Origin: Hymenobacter sp. DG25B
GTDB taxonomy: Bacteria > Bacteroidota > Bacteroidia > Cytophagales > Hymenobacteraceae
Direction: 5' to 3'
Assembly (NCBI RefSeq): GCF_000801315.1
Contig: NZ_CP010055.1
Location: 1 to 64,000 of the forward strand
DNA length: 64,000 bases
Positions within the stretch are counted from its first letter, which is position 1; each line of letters opens with the position of its first letter. The translations under genes and the position numbers were made by a program. Below, piece by piece: positions 17,557-26,322 of the stretch. The notes below the pieces were generated by a model. It was not told the DNA's origin, did no database searches, and worked only from the letters and a program-made list of their open reading frames with translations.

Positions 17557-18885
17557 ATGAAACCTTCCCCGCTGTTGGCCCTGCTCACGCTGTTGGCTTT
17601 GGCCGTTCCCTCTGTTTGTCGGGCGCAAAGCGCCGGAACCCCTCCGGTGAACATCCTCCAGTTGATGGATTCGCTGACCCTGCGCCTGAACCAGCACTAC
17701 GTGTTTCCCGAAGAAGCCCAGCGCATGGCCGCGTATGTGCAAGCACAAGCCAAAAAGAAGGCCTACGCCGCGCTGGTTAATCATCCCAAAGCCCTGGTGA
17801 AGCAATTGCAGGCGGACCTACAAGCAGCTCATCGCGACCCGCATCTGTTTGTCGAGTACAATCCGGCGCTAGCGCACAATAGTCGGGTGAGCCCACAGCC
17901 GACCGCGGAAGAAATGGGGCAAGCTAAAAAGTACTGGAAAGCGAACAACTACCTCTTCAAAAAAGTAGAGGTGCTGCCCGGCAATATTGGTTACTTCCCC
18001 TTTACGGGCTTTGTGCCGGACCTGGCCGGGGCGCAGCCGACCATCAGCGCGGCCCTGCAGTTTTTAGCCCATACCAATGCCCTCGTCATGGATCTGCGCG
18101 AAAACATGGGCGGCAGCCCGGAAATGGTGAATCTGTTAGAAAGCTACTTTTTCCAGGAAAAGATGCACATGAATGACCTGATTAACCAGTCAACCAACGA
18201 TACGACGGTGTTCTACGCGGATCCGGCGAAGGTTCCGTTTACTTTGTCAATGCCGATCTATATTCTGACCAGCCACCACACGTTCTCCGGGGCCGAAGAC
18301 TTCGCCTACGCCCTGCAGCAGGCCAAACGGGCCATTGTGGTGGGCGAAACCACGGGAGGCGGTGCACACCCAACGAAGCCGGTGTCGGTAGGGCAGGGGT
18401 TCGTGGTTTCCATCCCCTTTGCCCGGTCGCTGAACCCGGTCACCCACACGGACTGGGAGGGTACTGGGGTCGTCCCGGACGTAAAAGTCGAAGCTAGGCA
18501 GGCATTGGATAAGGCCCGGGAACTGGCGTTGCGCGCCCAACGCCAATTGGCGCCGAGCGCGCAGGAAAAACGGCAAGCGGACTATTTGCTGGAGGAGTTG
18601 GCTGCCCAGCATCCGATTCCCCCCGTGCCGGTGAGCCGACTGCAGCCGTATACGGGCACGTATGGTCCGCTCACCATTTACCTGGCCGGTAACAAGCTGC
18701 TCTGTAAAAATGTAGAGGCGGGCAATCTGGTAACCGAATTAAAGCCGATTGCCGTTCATCGGTTTGTGCTGGATGACAATGCGCATGTCGAATTTGTGAA
18801 AGACAGCAAAGGCGCTTACTCGCTCATCAAGCTCTACGTCAGTGACGGGAATGTATTCGAAGAGCGGAGAAAAGGGGGAAACTAA
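17557..18885 (+). CDS. S41-family peptidase (tail-specific/IRBP-like)
   Basis: A secreted serine peptidase of about 442 residues. ATG 17557 begins the signal peptide (SPLLALLTLLALAVPSVCRA); earlier in-frame starts (17485) read through the operator region and were rejected. The N-terminal helical region (INILQLMDSL-like, residues about 30-110) resembles the IRBP/C-terminal processing peptidase N domain. The catalytic core shows ALVMDLRENMGGSPEMV, then TSHHTFSGAEDFAYALQQ with the probable nucleophile Ser in TFSGAE, and VVGETTGGGAHP. The C-terminal 80 residues form an extra beta domain (VSRLQPYTGTYGPLTIYLAG). The two palindromes upstream suggest tight repression. Confidence 0.87.
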   Translation: MKPSPLLALLTLLALAVPSVCRAQSAGTPPVNILQLMDSLTLRLNQHYVFPEEAQRMAAYVQAQAKKKAYAALVNHPKALVKQLQADLQAAHRDPHLFVEYNPALAHNSRVSPQPTAEEMGQAKKYWKANNYLFKKVEVLPGNIGYFPFTGFVPDLAGAQPTISAALQFLAHTNALVMDLRENMGGSPEMVNLLESYFFQEKMHMNDLINQSTNDTTVFYADPAKVPFTLSMPIYILTSHHTFSGAEDFAYALQQAKRAIVVGETTGGGAHPTKPVSVGQGFVVSIPFARSLNPVTHTDWEGTGVVPDVKVEARQALDKARELALRAQRQLAPSAQEKRQADYLLEELAAQHPIPPVPVSRLQPYTGTYGPLTIYLAGNKLLCKNVEAGNLVTELKPIAVHRFVLDDNAHVEFVKDSKGAYSLIKLYVSDGNVFEERRKGGN

Positions 18886-19285
18886 CCGAGCTGGGCTTCT
18901 ATGCCTATCGGACGGACCGCTTCCTGGCAGAGCGACCGCATGGGCGCTCGCGGTGGCGACGGGTGGCCGGTGAGGTACCCAGTTCCGGGGAGGGCTTGTC
19001 GCCAGGAGACTTTCCCGGCAGCCCAGTACCCGCCGACTCAGGGTCGGCAGCCACGTGGCACTATGCACCGCGAAGGGAGAAGCGGGTGAAAGCAAGGCCA
19101 AGGGGGAGCGGCTCCTTTCTGGAACGCTCCTAGAGTAGCCGTGACAATCGAGTAGATAGGTTCCGATAAAGTTTACTTATCCGACCCTAGACGCTCCAGA
19201 TCACGGGAGGTTACTCCTAAGCGCAGCTCGCCCCATAAAGGATCCCAGAATCAGTTGCGGAGAATAGTGGCTATATTTACCGCAT
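18886..19285. other. Intergenic region with dispersed repeat and 14-bp duplication
   Basis: This 400-base stretch contains a dispersed-repeat copy (19121-19176). A 14-bp direct repeat TGCGGAGAATAGTG lies at 19256-19269 and again at 19290-19303, the latter inside the first codons of the Fic gene. No gene is evident. Confidence 0.45.
19121..19176 (+). repeat. Dispersed repeat, left of fic
   Basis: It contains AACGCTCCT...CGTGACAATCGAGTAGATAG followed by GTTCCGATAAAGTTT. The first part matches 5120-5160, and the second matches 20454-20470 exactly. It lies about 110 bases before the Fic start. Confidence 0.6.
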
Positions 19286-20398
19286 ATGATGCGGAGAATA
19301 GTGCCTTATATTCATCATCTGCCGGATTGGCCGCAGTTCACCTGGCAGCCGGCGGCCTTAGAAAGCCTGCTGGGAGAAGTGCGTCACCAGCAGGGACGCT
19401 TGCTTGGGCGGCTCGACGGGCTCGGATTGGACCTCCAAGCCGAGGCCACACTCCAAACGCTCACGCTGGAGGTTCTGAAGTCCAGTGAAATCGAAGGCGA
19501 AGTATTACCGCCGGCGTCGGTGCGCTCTTCGATCGCCTACCGTCTGGGATTAGAGCAGGGAGGACTGCCGCCCGCAGATCGCCGGGTGGAAGGCGTCGTG
19601 GCCCTGATGCTCGACGCCACCCAGCAAGCGGCGGCACCCTTGACGGAAGAGCGCCTCTTTGCCTGGCATCAGGCGCTGTTTCCCACGGGGTACAGCGGAC
19701 TGTATGCGGTGCACGTGGGAGGCTGGCGCACGGGGCCCATGCAGGTGGTCTCCGGGCCGATGGGACGAGCGCGCGTGCACTATGAGGCGCCACCGGCCGA
19801 CGTACTACCCGCCCAGATGCAGCAATTTCTCGCCTGGTTCAACGCCCCGCTCGACCTGGACCCCGTACTAAAAGCCGCCGTGGCTCACTTCTGGTTTGTG
19901 ACCATTCACCCCTTCGACGACGGCAACGGGCGCATAGCCCGGGCCATCGCCGATCTGCAGCTGGCCCGGGCCGACGGCACTGCCCAGCGGGGCTACAGCA
20001 TGTCGGCACAGATTCAAGCCGAGCGTCAGACGTACTACGACCTGCTGGAAACCAGCCAGCGCGGCTCGCTGGACCTGACGCCCTGGCTGACCTGGTTTTT
20101 GCAGTGCCTGGGCCGGGCGCTGACTAGGGCCGAGCAGACGCTGGCGCAGGTCTTGGCCAAAGCCCGGTTCTGGGAGCAGCATCGCCTCATCCCGTTGACG
20201 GAGCGACAGCAGCGGCTGGTGCGGCGGCTGCTCGACGGCTTCGAGGGCAAGTTGACTACTTCCAAGTGGGCGCGTATGGCCCGGTGCTCCCAGGACACAG
20301 CCGGCCGCGACATCGCCGACCTGATCGCCAAGGGCATTCTGGTAAAGGAGAGCGCCGGCGGACGCAGCACGAGTTACCGACTAGCGCCGGAAGGCTAA
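19286..20398 (+). CDS. Fic family protein with DUF4172 and winged-helix domains
   Basis: A Fic-domain enzyme, expected to transfer AMP (or a related group) from a nucleotide to target proteins. The N-terminal DUF4172 part has FTWQPAALESLLGEVRHQQG. The inhibitory helix motif SSEIEGE is present near residue 70, so this is a class II Fic protein with its own active-site block. The catalytic motif HPFDDGNGRIAR is complete, including the His and the second Arg. A C-terminal winged helix follows (TTSKWARMARCSQDTAGRDI). Length 370 fits this subgroup. The gene is alone between two similar copies of the dispersed repeat (about 19155 and 20451), like a single-gene cargo. Confidence 0.9.
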   Translation: MMRRIVPYIHHLPDWPQFTWQPAALESLLGEVRHQQGRLLGRLDGLGLDLQAEATLQTLTLEVLKSSEIEGEVLPPASVRSSIAYRLGLEQGGLPPADRRVEGVVALMLDATQQAAAPLTEERLFAWHQALFPTGYSGLYAVHVGGWRTGPMQVVSGPMGRARVHYEAPPADVLPAQMQQFLAWFNAPLDLDPVLKAAVAHFWFVTIHPFDDGNGRIARAIADLQLARADGTAQRGYSMSAQIQAERQTYYDLLETSQRGSLDLTPWLTWFLQCLGRALTRAEQTLAQVLAKARFWEQHRLIPLTERQQRLVRRLLDGFEGKLTTSKWARMARCSQDTAGRDIADLIAKGILVKESAGGRSTSYRLAPEG

Positions 20399-20450
20399 GC
20401 CGCTAGTGGAGGGCAACGCAAAAGGATAGTACGCAGCGTTCGACAGCCCT

Positions 20451-20490
20451 GATAGGTTCCGATAAAGTTTCCGAAGCAAAACCTATCCCC
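20451..20490 (+). repeat. Dispersed repeat, right of fic
   Basis: It reads GATAGGTTCCGATAAAGTTT, then CCGAAGCAAAACCTATCCCC, so it is itself bounded by GATAGGTT and AACCTATC in inverted orientation. The first 20 bases are identical to 19155-19174. Confidence 0.6.
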
Positions 20491-20522
20491 TGGTAAGGGA
20501 ATGACCTGGGTATGGCTGGTTT

Positions 20523-20756
20523 CTATCCGGTCCTCCCGGGAGAGGAGTCTGCCTTTTTCGGAAAGAGCACGAGCAACAGGGCGAGCAAAGACACGCCCAG
20601 GGCCAGCCAAGCTGCCCAGGTGCCCGCTGAGGGAGGCTTCGGCGCCGGCGGGTGCCGCCGATAGGCCCTTAAGAGCGGGTATTCGGTGAGCCAGTGCTGC
20701 AGGAACAGCACTCGTTGCTCCGTCAGGGCCGCTTGGTATCGTTGCTCGCGGGCCAA
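20523..20756 (-). CDS. Hypothetical single-pass membrane protein
   Basis: A 77-residue product with a helical, charged N-terminal part (ALTEQRVLFLQHWLTEYPLL), a Pro-rich linker and one C-terminal transmembrane helix (WLALGVSLLALLLVLFPKK). The only start in frame is TTG 20756; the open frame actually extends a further 60 bases upstream without an ATG, so the gene could be 5'-truncated. No family is recognised. Confidence 0.4.
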   Translation of the reverse strand: MAREQRYQAALTEQRVLFLQHWLTEYPLLRAYRRHPPAPKPPSAGTWAAWLALGVSLLALLLVLFPKKADSSPGRTG

Positions 20757-20815
20757 CGAGTCGCCGGGCCATCGAGGATCCGGGGGTGGTACTAGGAGGT
20801 CGGGCTCCGTGAGCT

Positions 20816-21095
20816 AGCCGGAGAACGTACAGCTGTTGAGTGCGGGGATATTGCCGGTCGCATCCAAGCGGGTGTAAAAGATCCAGACCCCTTCCGTGAC
20901 GTTCATACTGCAGCTGCTGTACTTAGCATACCGGCCCTGGAGCAAAGGCAGCGGAGCCTGGAATCAGTGGGAATTATGGGGTAGGGGCGAACCAAAGGCC
21001 GATTCCAGTGCTACCAAGCGCCTGATTTCGCTCACGTTGCCCTGAGCCCGGCCGCCCGCTGACCGCGGGTTGAAGGGATCGGGTCCCTGAAATAC
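20816..21095 (-). pseudogene. Remnant of a hypothetical protein, in-frame stop
   Basis: One minus-strand frame reads VFQGPDPFNPRSAGGRAQG, LVALESAFGSPLPHNSH, a TGA stop at about 20970, then in the same frame QGRYAKYSSCSMNVTEGVWI and FYTRLDATGNIPALNSCTFSG to the stop at 20816. It has no start codon of its own and abuts the end of the GH127 gene. I read it as a decayed gene cut by the arrival of the PUL edge. Confidence 0.4.
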
Positions 21096-21097
21096 CC

Positions 21098-23152
21098 CTA
21101 CTTGCCCACCGTTGTTTGCTTCGCCTCGCGGGATATAAGGTCCACATCGGTAAGCTGCTGGGGGAACCACACGGTCATTTCTCCCTTGCCGCGGTTGGCC
21201 CAGGCATAGTAGGGAATGGCAGTCATGGTCTGGCGGGTAGTGCTGATGGAATTATTTGCGGCATCTATCAACACCACGGGCACGACAGCAGTCAGCTGCA
21301 TAATTCCGTTCAGCACCTCGGGCCGGTACGTGCTGGTGAAGGAAGTAGCGGCCGGGACGATGATGTTGCTGGCCTTGCCGCCGTTGTCTTTCCACTCCGC
21401 GCAATACACCACCGGGCCCCGCTGCAGCGCTACTTTACCCAGGTTATCCTGCACATTGGGGTTGGCTACCACCTGGCGCACTTCCATTGGGAGGTTTACC
21501 TCAACCACATCATTCTTATGCCACTGGCGGGCTAGCACGGCGTAGCAGTTACGGGTGGTATAGGGTACGGGCTTGCCATTAACGCTGAGGGTTACTTTTG
21601 GCCCGTCCGGCGAAGCAAACTGGTACAGGTCGGAGGGGATGGCTTCGTTGCGGGCCCAGCCGGGAATTCGGATCAGTAGGTTAAACTCAGTCACGGAGGC
21701 CGGGTTGACGGTGAATTTCAGGTTTCCCTGCCAGGGGTAGTTGTTTTGTTGGGTAATGCGCACCGCCTTTTTATTCACCTTCAGATCTGTAGTGCCGCTA
21801 ATAAACAGGTTGGCGTACACGTCGCTGCCTTTCTGTGCATACACATACCCGGGCAGGGAAGGCATAAGGCGGGCCAGGTTGGTGGGGCAGCAACTGCAGT
21901 CGAACCAGCCGGCCCGGGCGGGCTCTGTCTGCGGGAAGCCGGCGCTGTTCTTTATCTGCATGGCATTGCTGTAAAAGAAGGATTTGCCATCCAGGCCCAC
22001 CCCCGAAATCAGACCATTGTAGAGCACTTTCTCCAGCACATCTATATAGCGGGAGTCGCCATGCAGCAGGAACATGCGCTGGTTCCAGTACACATTGGCT
22101 ACGGAAGCGCAGGTTTCATTATAGGCGGTGGTGTTGGGCAGTTCATAATTTCCGCCAAACCTTTCCCCGCCGGGCACGGCGCCGGTGCCGCCCGTTACAT
22201 ACATTTTCTTGCCTACCATGTTATTCCAAATGGTATCCACAGCCGCCAGCATTTTCCGGTCACCGGTCAGGGCCGCCACATCGGCCATTGCCGAGTACAG
22301 ATATTCGGCGCGCACGGCGTGCCCTTCGGCTTCCTTTTGGTCTACTACCGGCTTGTTATCCTGCCAGTAGGAACCATTTCGGAAGGGGTCCTGGCTCTTG
22401 GAGTCGTAGCCTTTGAACTTGCCGCGCTCCTCCAGGAAGAACTTAGCTGTGCTCAGGTACTCCGGTTTGCCCGTTACTCGGTATAGCTTCACCAGACCCA
22501 TTTCCACAATTTCGTGCCCGGGTGCTACACCCCGTTTGCCGGGTCCAAAAACTGAGCAGACGAGGTCAGCATTCTTCAGGGCAATGGTGAGCAGGCTTTT
22601 CTTGCCGGTAGCCTCATAGTGGGCTACCGCCGACTCATACAAATGACCGGAGTTATAAAGCTCATGACTCATTTCCCGTTCATTTACCCAGCGCTCCGGG
22701 CCCGACCAGGGGTGCGGATGCGCAGGGTCAATGGTGCGGGCGGTGTACAGGTAGCCATCGGGCTCCTGGGCCGCGCCTACTTTTTTGATGAGCTCATCGA
22801 TGTAGCCGTCCAGCTTTTCATCGGGGTAGAGCCTCAGGGAGTAGGAGGCCCCTTCAATGGTCTTATAGATGTCAGTATCATCGAAGGGAAAGATGGTGGC
22901 AAACTTTCCCGAGCGGGCCGCTGCCATCTCAAAATTCTTGACCCGGTTGGTCGCCTCGCAGCGCTGAAACGAAGCCGGAATGGTTACCTCAGTGTTGGTT
23001 TTAAGGCGGGGAAGCCAGAAGTTGTCGGCCAGCTTTACCTTGGTAAACGACACGCCCTGAATAGGGTAGTCTGACCGTTGCACGGACTGAGCGGCCGCCG
23101 GCAGGCTAAGTAGCCCGGCAACTAGCAGGGAAGGAAAAAACGCTTTCATCAT
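21098..23152 (-). CDS. GH127 beta-L-arabinofuranosidase (DUF1680)
   Basis: A secreted enzyme expected to release beta-linked L-arabinofuranose. ATG 23152 (or 23149) starts a signal peptide (FFPSLLVAGLLSLPAAAQ). The body has the (alpha/alpha)6 DUF1680 signatures VKLADNFWLPRLKTN, PDGYLYTARTID and NSGHLYESAVAHYEATGK. The zinc-cysteine active site of the HypBA1 type is present: Glu and Cys in YNETCASVANVYWNQRM and the Cys cluster in FDCSCCPTNLARL, where one Cys is the nucleophile. A C-terminal beta-sandwich follows. At about 685 residues it is full length. It is the last gene of a GH27-GH43-GH127 unit; the next operator upstream is at 26263. Confidence 0.92.
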   Translation of the reverse strand: MMKAFFPSLLVAGLLSLPAAAQSVQRSDYPIQGVSFTKVKLADNFWLPRLKTNTEVTIPASFQRCEATNRVKNFEMAAARSGKFATIFPFDDTDIYKTIEGASYSLRLYPDEKLDGYIDELIKKVGAAQEPDGYLYTARTIDPAHPHPWSGPERWVNEREMSHELYNSGHLYESAVAHYEATGKKSLLTIALKNADLVCSVFGPGKRGVAPGHEIVEMGLVKLYRVTGKPEYLSTAKFFLEERGKFKGYDSKSQDPFRNGSYWQDNKPVVDQKEAEGHAVRAEYLYSAMADVAALTGDRKMLAAVDTIWNNMVGKKMYVTGGTGAVPGGERFGGNYELPNTTAYNETCASVANVYWNQRMFLLHGDSRYIDVLEKVLYNGLISGVGLDGKSFFYSNAMQIKNSAGFPQTEPARAGWFDCSCCPTNLARLMPSLPGYVYAQKGSDVYANLFISGTTDLKVNKKAVRITQQNNYPWQGNLKFTVNPASVTEFNLLIRIPGWARNEAIPSDLYQFASPDGPKVTLSVNGKPVPYTTRNCYAVLARQWHKNDVVEVNLPMEVRQVVANPNVQDNLGKVALQRGPVVYCAEWKDNGGKASNIIVPAATSFTSTYRPEVLNGIMQLTAVVPVVLIDAANNSISTTRQTMTAIPYYAWANRGKGEMTVWFPQQLTDVDLISREAKQTTVGK

Positions 23153-23195
23153 GCTGTTTTTAGCTCGGTGAGAAATGGCGGGCGGCAACCCGGCC

Positions 23196-24191
23196 TTACA
23201 AAGCCGGCTCCACGCCCTTACTGGTCATCACCACTTTCTGAAGGGTGTGGTCCGTATTATAGTTCAGGTAATCCACGCTCACGGAACGCCGAAAAGAGCC
23301 CCCGTTGGGGCTGATGGCACCGTTATGATAGATGGAGTACCATTTGCCTTTAAACTCGATAATGGCCTGGTGATTGGTATTGGAGTTCACCGGCAGCTCA
23401 TTCAGAATTCCCTGGTATTCCCAGGGGCCTTCAGGACTGCGGCTCATGGCGTAGGCTATGCGCTCCGGAAAGCCGGTGGCGTAAGACAGATAGTACCACT
23501 CGCCCCGCTTATGCACCCAGGGTGCCTCGGTGAAAGCCGGTAAGCTAATGGTTTGGATGGGGCCGTCCAGCTCGGTCATGTTTTCCTTGAGGCGGGCGTA
23601 GTAGCAGGCGGTGTTGCCCCAGTATAGGTAGGCCTGCCTGGAGTCGTCGATGAATACGGTCGGGTCAATGTCATCGAAAAAGCTGTTCACCGCCTGGGTC
23701 ATATCATTGGTAATGAGAGCCGAGCCCCGGGCATCTTTGAAAGGCCCCGTCGGGCTGTCGGATACGGCCACCCCGATGCTTTTACCCGGAATAGTGGCGT
23801 GGTCAACGGTGGCGTACCAATAGAACTTGCCGTTGCGCTCCACTACCTGGGAAGCCCAGGCGTCAGCCCGGGCCCAGGTAAAATCCGTTACCCGCAACGG
23901 CACGGGGTGCTCGGTCCAAGTCACCATATCCGTGGAAGAATAGCACAGCCACTCGTTCATGATGTACTGCTCCTGGGACACGGGCGCCTCGTCGTGGCCG
24001 GCGTACAGGTACACGGTGCCGTTATGTACTAAAGCTGCCGGGTCGGCGGTGAACTTGTCCTTGATGATGGGGTTGCGGTACACCACGCTCGGAGATGTAG
24101 GGGTTGGCCCGGGACTGGATTTTTCTTTCTGGCAGGCGGCCAAGAAAACCACTACACCCAGCAGCAGAATCAAAAGGCTGTTTTTTATCAT
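23196..24191 (-). CDS. GH43 glycosidase, lipoprotein
   Basis: A five-bladed beta-propeller arabinosidase/xylosidase-type enzyme, anchored as a lipoprotein (signal LLILLLGVVVFLAAC). The three GH43 acids are visible: base Asp in FTADPAALVHNG, pKa-tuning Asp in DDIDPTVFIDD, and acid Glu in FTEAPWVHKRGEWY. About 331 residues, single domain. It is a close paralogue of the enzyme at 47727 (same order of motifs, such as GKSIGVAVSDSPTGPFKDAR and NSNTNHQAIIEFKG). It lies 12 bases after GH27 and 43 bases before GH127, so all three are probably on one transcript. The exact linkage specificity is not evident. Confidence 0.9.
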   Translation of the reverse strand: MIKNSLLILLLGVVVFLAACQKEKSSPGPTPTSPSVVYRNPIIKDKFTADPAALVHNGTVYLYAGHDEAPVSQEQYIMNEWLCYSSTDMVTWTEHPVPLRVTDFTWARADAWASQVVERNGKFYWYATVDHATIPGKSIGVAVSDSPTGPFKDARGSALITNDMTQAVNSFFDDIDPTVFIDDSRQAYLYWGNTACYYARLKENMTELDGPIQTISLPAFTEAPWVHKRGEWYYLSYATGFPERIAYAMSRSPEGPWEYQGILNELPVNSNTNHQAIIEFKGKWYSIYHNGAISPNGGSFRRSVSVDYLNYNTDHTLQKVVMTSKGVEPAL

Positions 24192-24203
24192 ATATGGGCT
24201 GGC

Positions 24204-26066
24204 TTACTGGCTTTTAAGCTTGGAAATCCGGTACAGACGGCCCCCGTGTCGGCGCACGTAGGGTGCAAACTCATAAGTCGTAAGGGTCTGGCTTTTGCCC
24301 GTCCAGAGGTCTTTCACCAAGCACGGCCCCTGCAGTCCCAACTGGGTCAGGGACACCGCTATGCGGGCGGAGTCGGCGGGCATGGGCCGGTAGGGGTTTT
24401 TGGTGAACACCAGAAACTGCAGGGTGCCACCGGTGTTCTGCGCCGCCCCGGCATTGTCGAGCCCGGCCAGGGCCTGAAAGTGGGTGAAGCCCGAAGGCAG
24501 GTCAAACTCAATCATGGAGTTGGCGTGCGTGCCAATGCCTAGTGCGAAAGCCTTACCGGCTACTTGCAGCCCGGCACCCGACACGCTTTTGTTTACCGTG
24601 GTCTGACCCCAACCGGCGGAGGCCGCTTTCCAGGGGATGGTGGTCAGCGAAACCGTGCTGCTGGCATTCCGCAGCACGGGGTTAAGCCAGTTGGCGTGGT
24701 CCCAGGCTATATCATCGCCGCCGTCCCGCACATTCAGGTACAGTTTGGTGGCGCCGGCAATATCGATGTCCACTTTCTGACTTTGGCCGGGCGTCTGGCG
24801 GGTGATGACATCACTGGCCCATACGGCTTCACTGGCCGGGGCCAGCTCCTGATCCTGGGCATTAAATAAGGCCAGGAACTTGTCTCCGGTAGCCGGGTCG
24901 TCGGCCGTCCAGGCAATGAGGTTATCGCGGCGAAAAAGCTGCCGGTTATTGGTGCTGTTGCGGTTTACGGCCAGTACTTCCTTATTGGTAAGCAGCGACA
25001 GGGTAAAGGCATCATTACTCGGCAAATCCCCGCCAAACATTAGCGGCGAACGGAAGATGCTCCACAAGCTCATCAGCGTGTATTGCTCATCCTGAGTGAA
25101 GCGGCTCATCCGGTCATTGCCGCGCTCTGCCCGAATGCCTAGGCGGCCCAGTGGAAGCATATCGGCATCGGGGAAAGCGCCGGGTTGGATGTAGGGTGCC
25201 CAGCGGTTGCACACTTCAAAATGCTCTTTCAGCTGCTCCCAGCTGTCCCAGAAATCACCCACGGTACGCCACATATTGGCGTGTGCCTGCACGTGCCGGG
25301 CCTCGGCAACGGGCGTTTCGCCGGGGGAGGTGCTGAGCACAATTTTACGGCCCGTGAGGTCAATGGCCCGCCGGATCATTTCTACTTCGCCTTTATGATA
25401 CGGGGAAGACAGATCATCCACCTTCACTAAATCCACGCCCCAGGAAGCATACAGTTGGAATATCGAGTTGTAGTACTCCTGGGCGCCGGGCCGGCCCGCC
25501 ACCACGGTGTACATATCATGCAGCCAGCCGGCCTGTCCTTCCGGAGAGTAGATATCAGCGGCCGTGGCGGTGCTACCCAGGATGAGCAGTTTGCGCTGCA
25601 CGGCTACGACGGGCACCCCGCGCATAATATGAATCCCAAACTTCAGGCCCTGGGCGTGCAGGTAGTCGGCCAGGGGCCCAAAGCCCTTCCCGCCGGCCGC
25701 GGAGGGAAACCGGTTGACGGCCGGAATAAAGCGTCCGTTGGCATCAATAGAAAAATCGGGGTCTTTTTCGTTGTAGCCGTGGGCCGTGTCATTGCCAACG
25801 TACCAGCGGATGTCCACCACCACATACTCCCAGCCAGCCGGCCTCAGGTGCCGGGCCATGTAGTCGGCGTTGGCCTTCACCTCGGCTTCCGTCACGGTGG
25901 GCCCGTAGCAGTCCCAGCTGTTCCAGCCCATGGGCGGGGTAGGGGCCCACTGATGAAAGTCGGCCGGCCTGGCAGCAGGGCCGGCCGGAATAACCCTTGG
26001 CGTACAGGCGGCGCCAGCCAGGGCCAGGACCCATAGCAGCAGTCGGGAATGGAAGCTTCGCATCAT
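24204..26066 (-). CDS. GH27 alpha-galactosidase / beta-L-arabinopyranosidase with NPCBM domain
   Basis: A lipoprotein-type secreted retaining glycosidase. ATG 26066 (or 26063) gives a signal peptide ending LALAGAAC. The GH27 barrel shows PPMGWNSWDCYGPTVTE at the N-terminus, VDLVKVDDLS with the nucleophile Asp, and GAFPDADMLPLG with the acid/base Asp. After about residue 430 an NPCBM-type carbohydrate-binding domain is inserted (VSGAGLQVAGKAFALGIGTH). Bacterial GH27 enzymes of this kind act on alpha-galactose or beta-L-arabinopyranose; the arabinan context favours the second but does not prove it. First gene of the unit controlled from the operator at 26263. Confidence 0.9.
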   Translation of the reverse strand: MMRSFHSRLLLWVLALAGAACTPRVIPAGPAARPADFHQWAPTPPMGWNSWDCYGPTVTEAEVKANADYMARHLRPAGWEYVVVDIRWYVGNDTAHGYNEKDPDFSIDANGRFIPAVNRFPSAAGGKGFGPLADYLHAQGLKFGIHIMRGVPVVAVQRKLLILGSTATAADIYSPEGQAGWLHDMYTVVAGRPGAQEYYNSIFQLYASWGVDLVKVDDLSSPYHKGEVEMIRRAIDLTGRKIVLSTSPGETPVAEARHVQAHANMWRTVGDFWDSWEQLKEHFEVCNRWAPYIQPGAFPDADMLPLGRLGIRAERGNDRMSRFTQDEQYTLMSLWSIFRSPLMFGGDLPSNDAFTLSLLTNKEVLAVNRNSTNNRQLFRRDNLIAWTADDPATGDKFLALFNAQDQELAPASEAVWASDVITRQTPGQSQKVDIDIAGATKLYLNVRDGGDDIAWDHANWLNPVLRNASSTVSLTTIPWKAASAGWGQTTVNKSVSGAGLQVAGKAFALGIGTHANSMIEFDLPSGFTHFQALAGLDNAGAAQNTGGTLQFLVFTKNPYRPMPADSARIAVSLTQLGLQGPCLVKDLWTGKSQTLTTYEFAPYVRRHGGRLYRISKLKSQ

Positions 26067-26262
26067 CAGAAGTCTTAGACAGTTGCAGCAGTTGCGGAAA
26101 GGAAAGAGCGGGGGCAGAACTGCGCCCAGCATGTAGTCCTAGTCCCTTACCTCTAGTTCTACCGCCCAGCAGTTAGCACCCGCTCTTTTTACCCACCTTT
26201 TTTCACGCACACTCTTTTAAGCTAATCCATTCACTATCCATGCTTTGCCCGGTAGTATTTCA

Positions 26263-26278
26263 ACACAACCGATTGTGT
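26263..26278. promoter_or_regulatory. Arabinan-regulon operator O1, upstream of GH27
   Basis: ACACAACCGATTGTGT, perfect arms ACACAA/TTGTGT. It lies 197 bases upstream of the GH27 start and just beyond the terminator of the symporter gene. Confidence 0.8.
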
Positions 26279-26290
26279 ACGGCAGGCAAA

Positions 26291-26317
26291 AGGAGGGCGG
26301 AACAGCTCCGCCCTCCT
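26291..26317. terminator. Rho-independent terminator after the symporter gene
   Basis: A perfect 11-bp stem (AGGAGGGCGGA/TCCGCCCTCCT) with a 5-base loop. On the minus strand it is followed by TTTTG. It starts 5 bases past the symporter stop codon and separates the two PUL units. Confidence 0.85.
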
Positions 26318-26322
26318 TTCTG

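Noticed and set aside
3516..20490. Integron attC sites
   Set aside because: The repeats have inverted parts, but I cannot match the canonical attC R and L boxes, and the recombinase lacks visible IntI-specific features.
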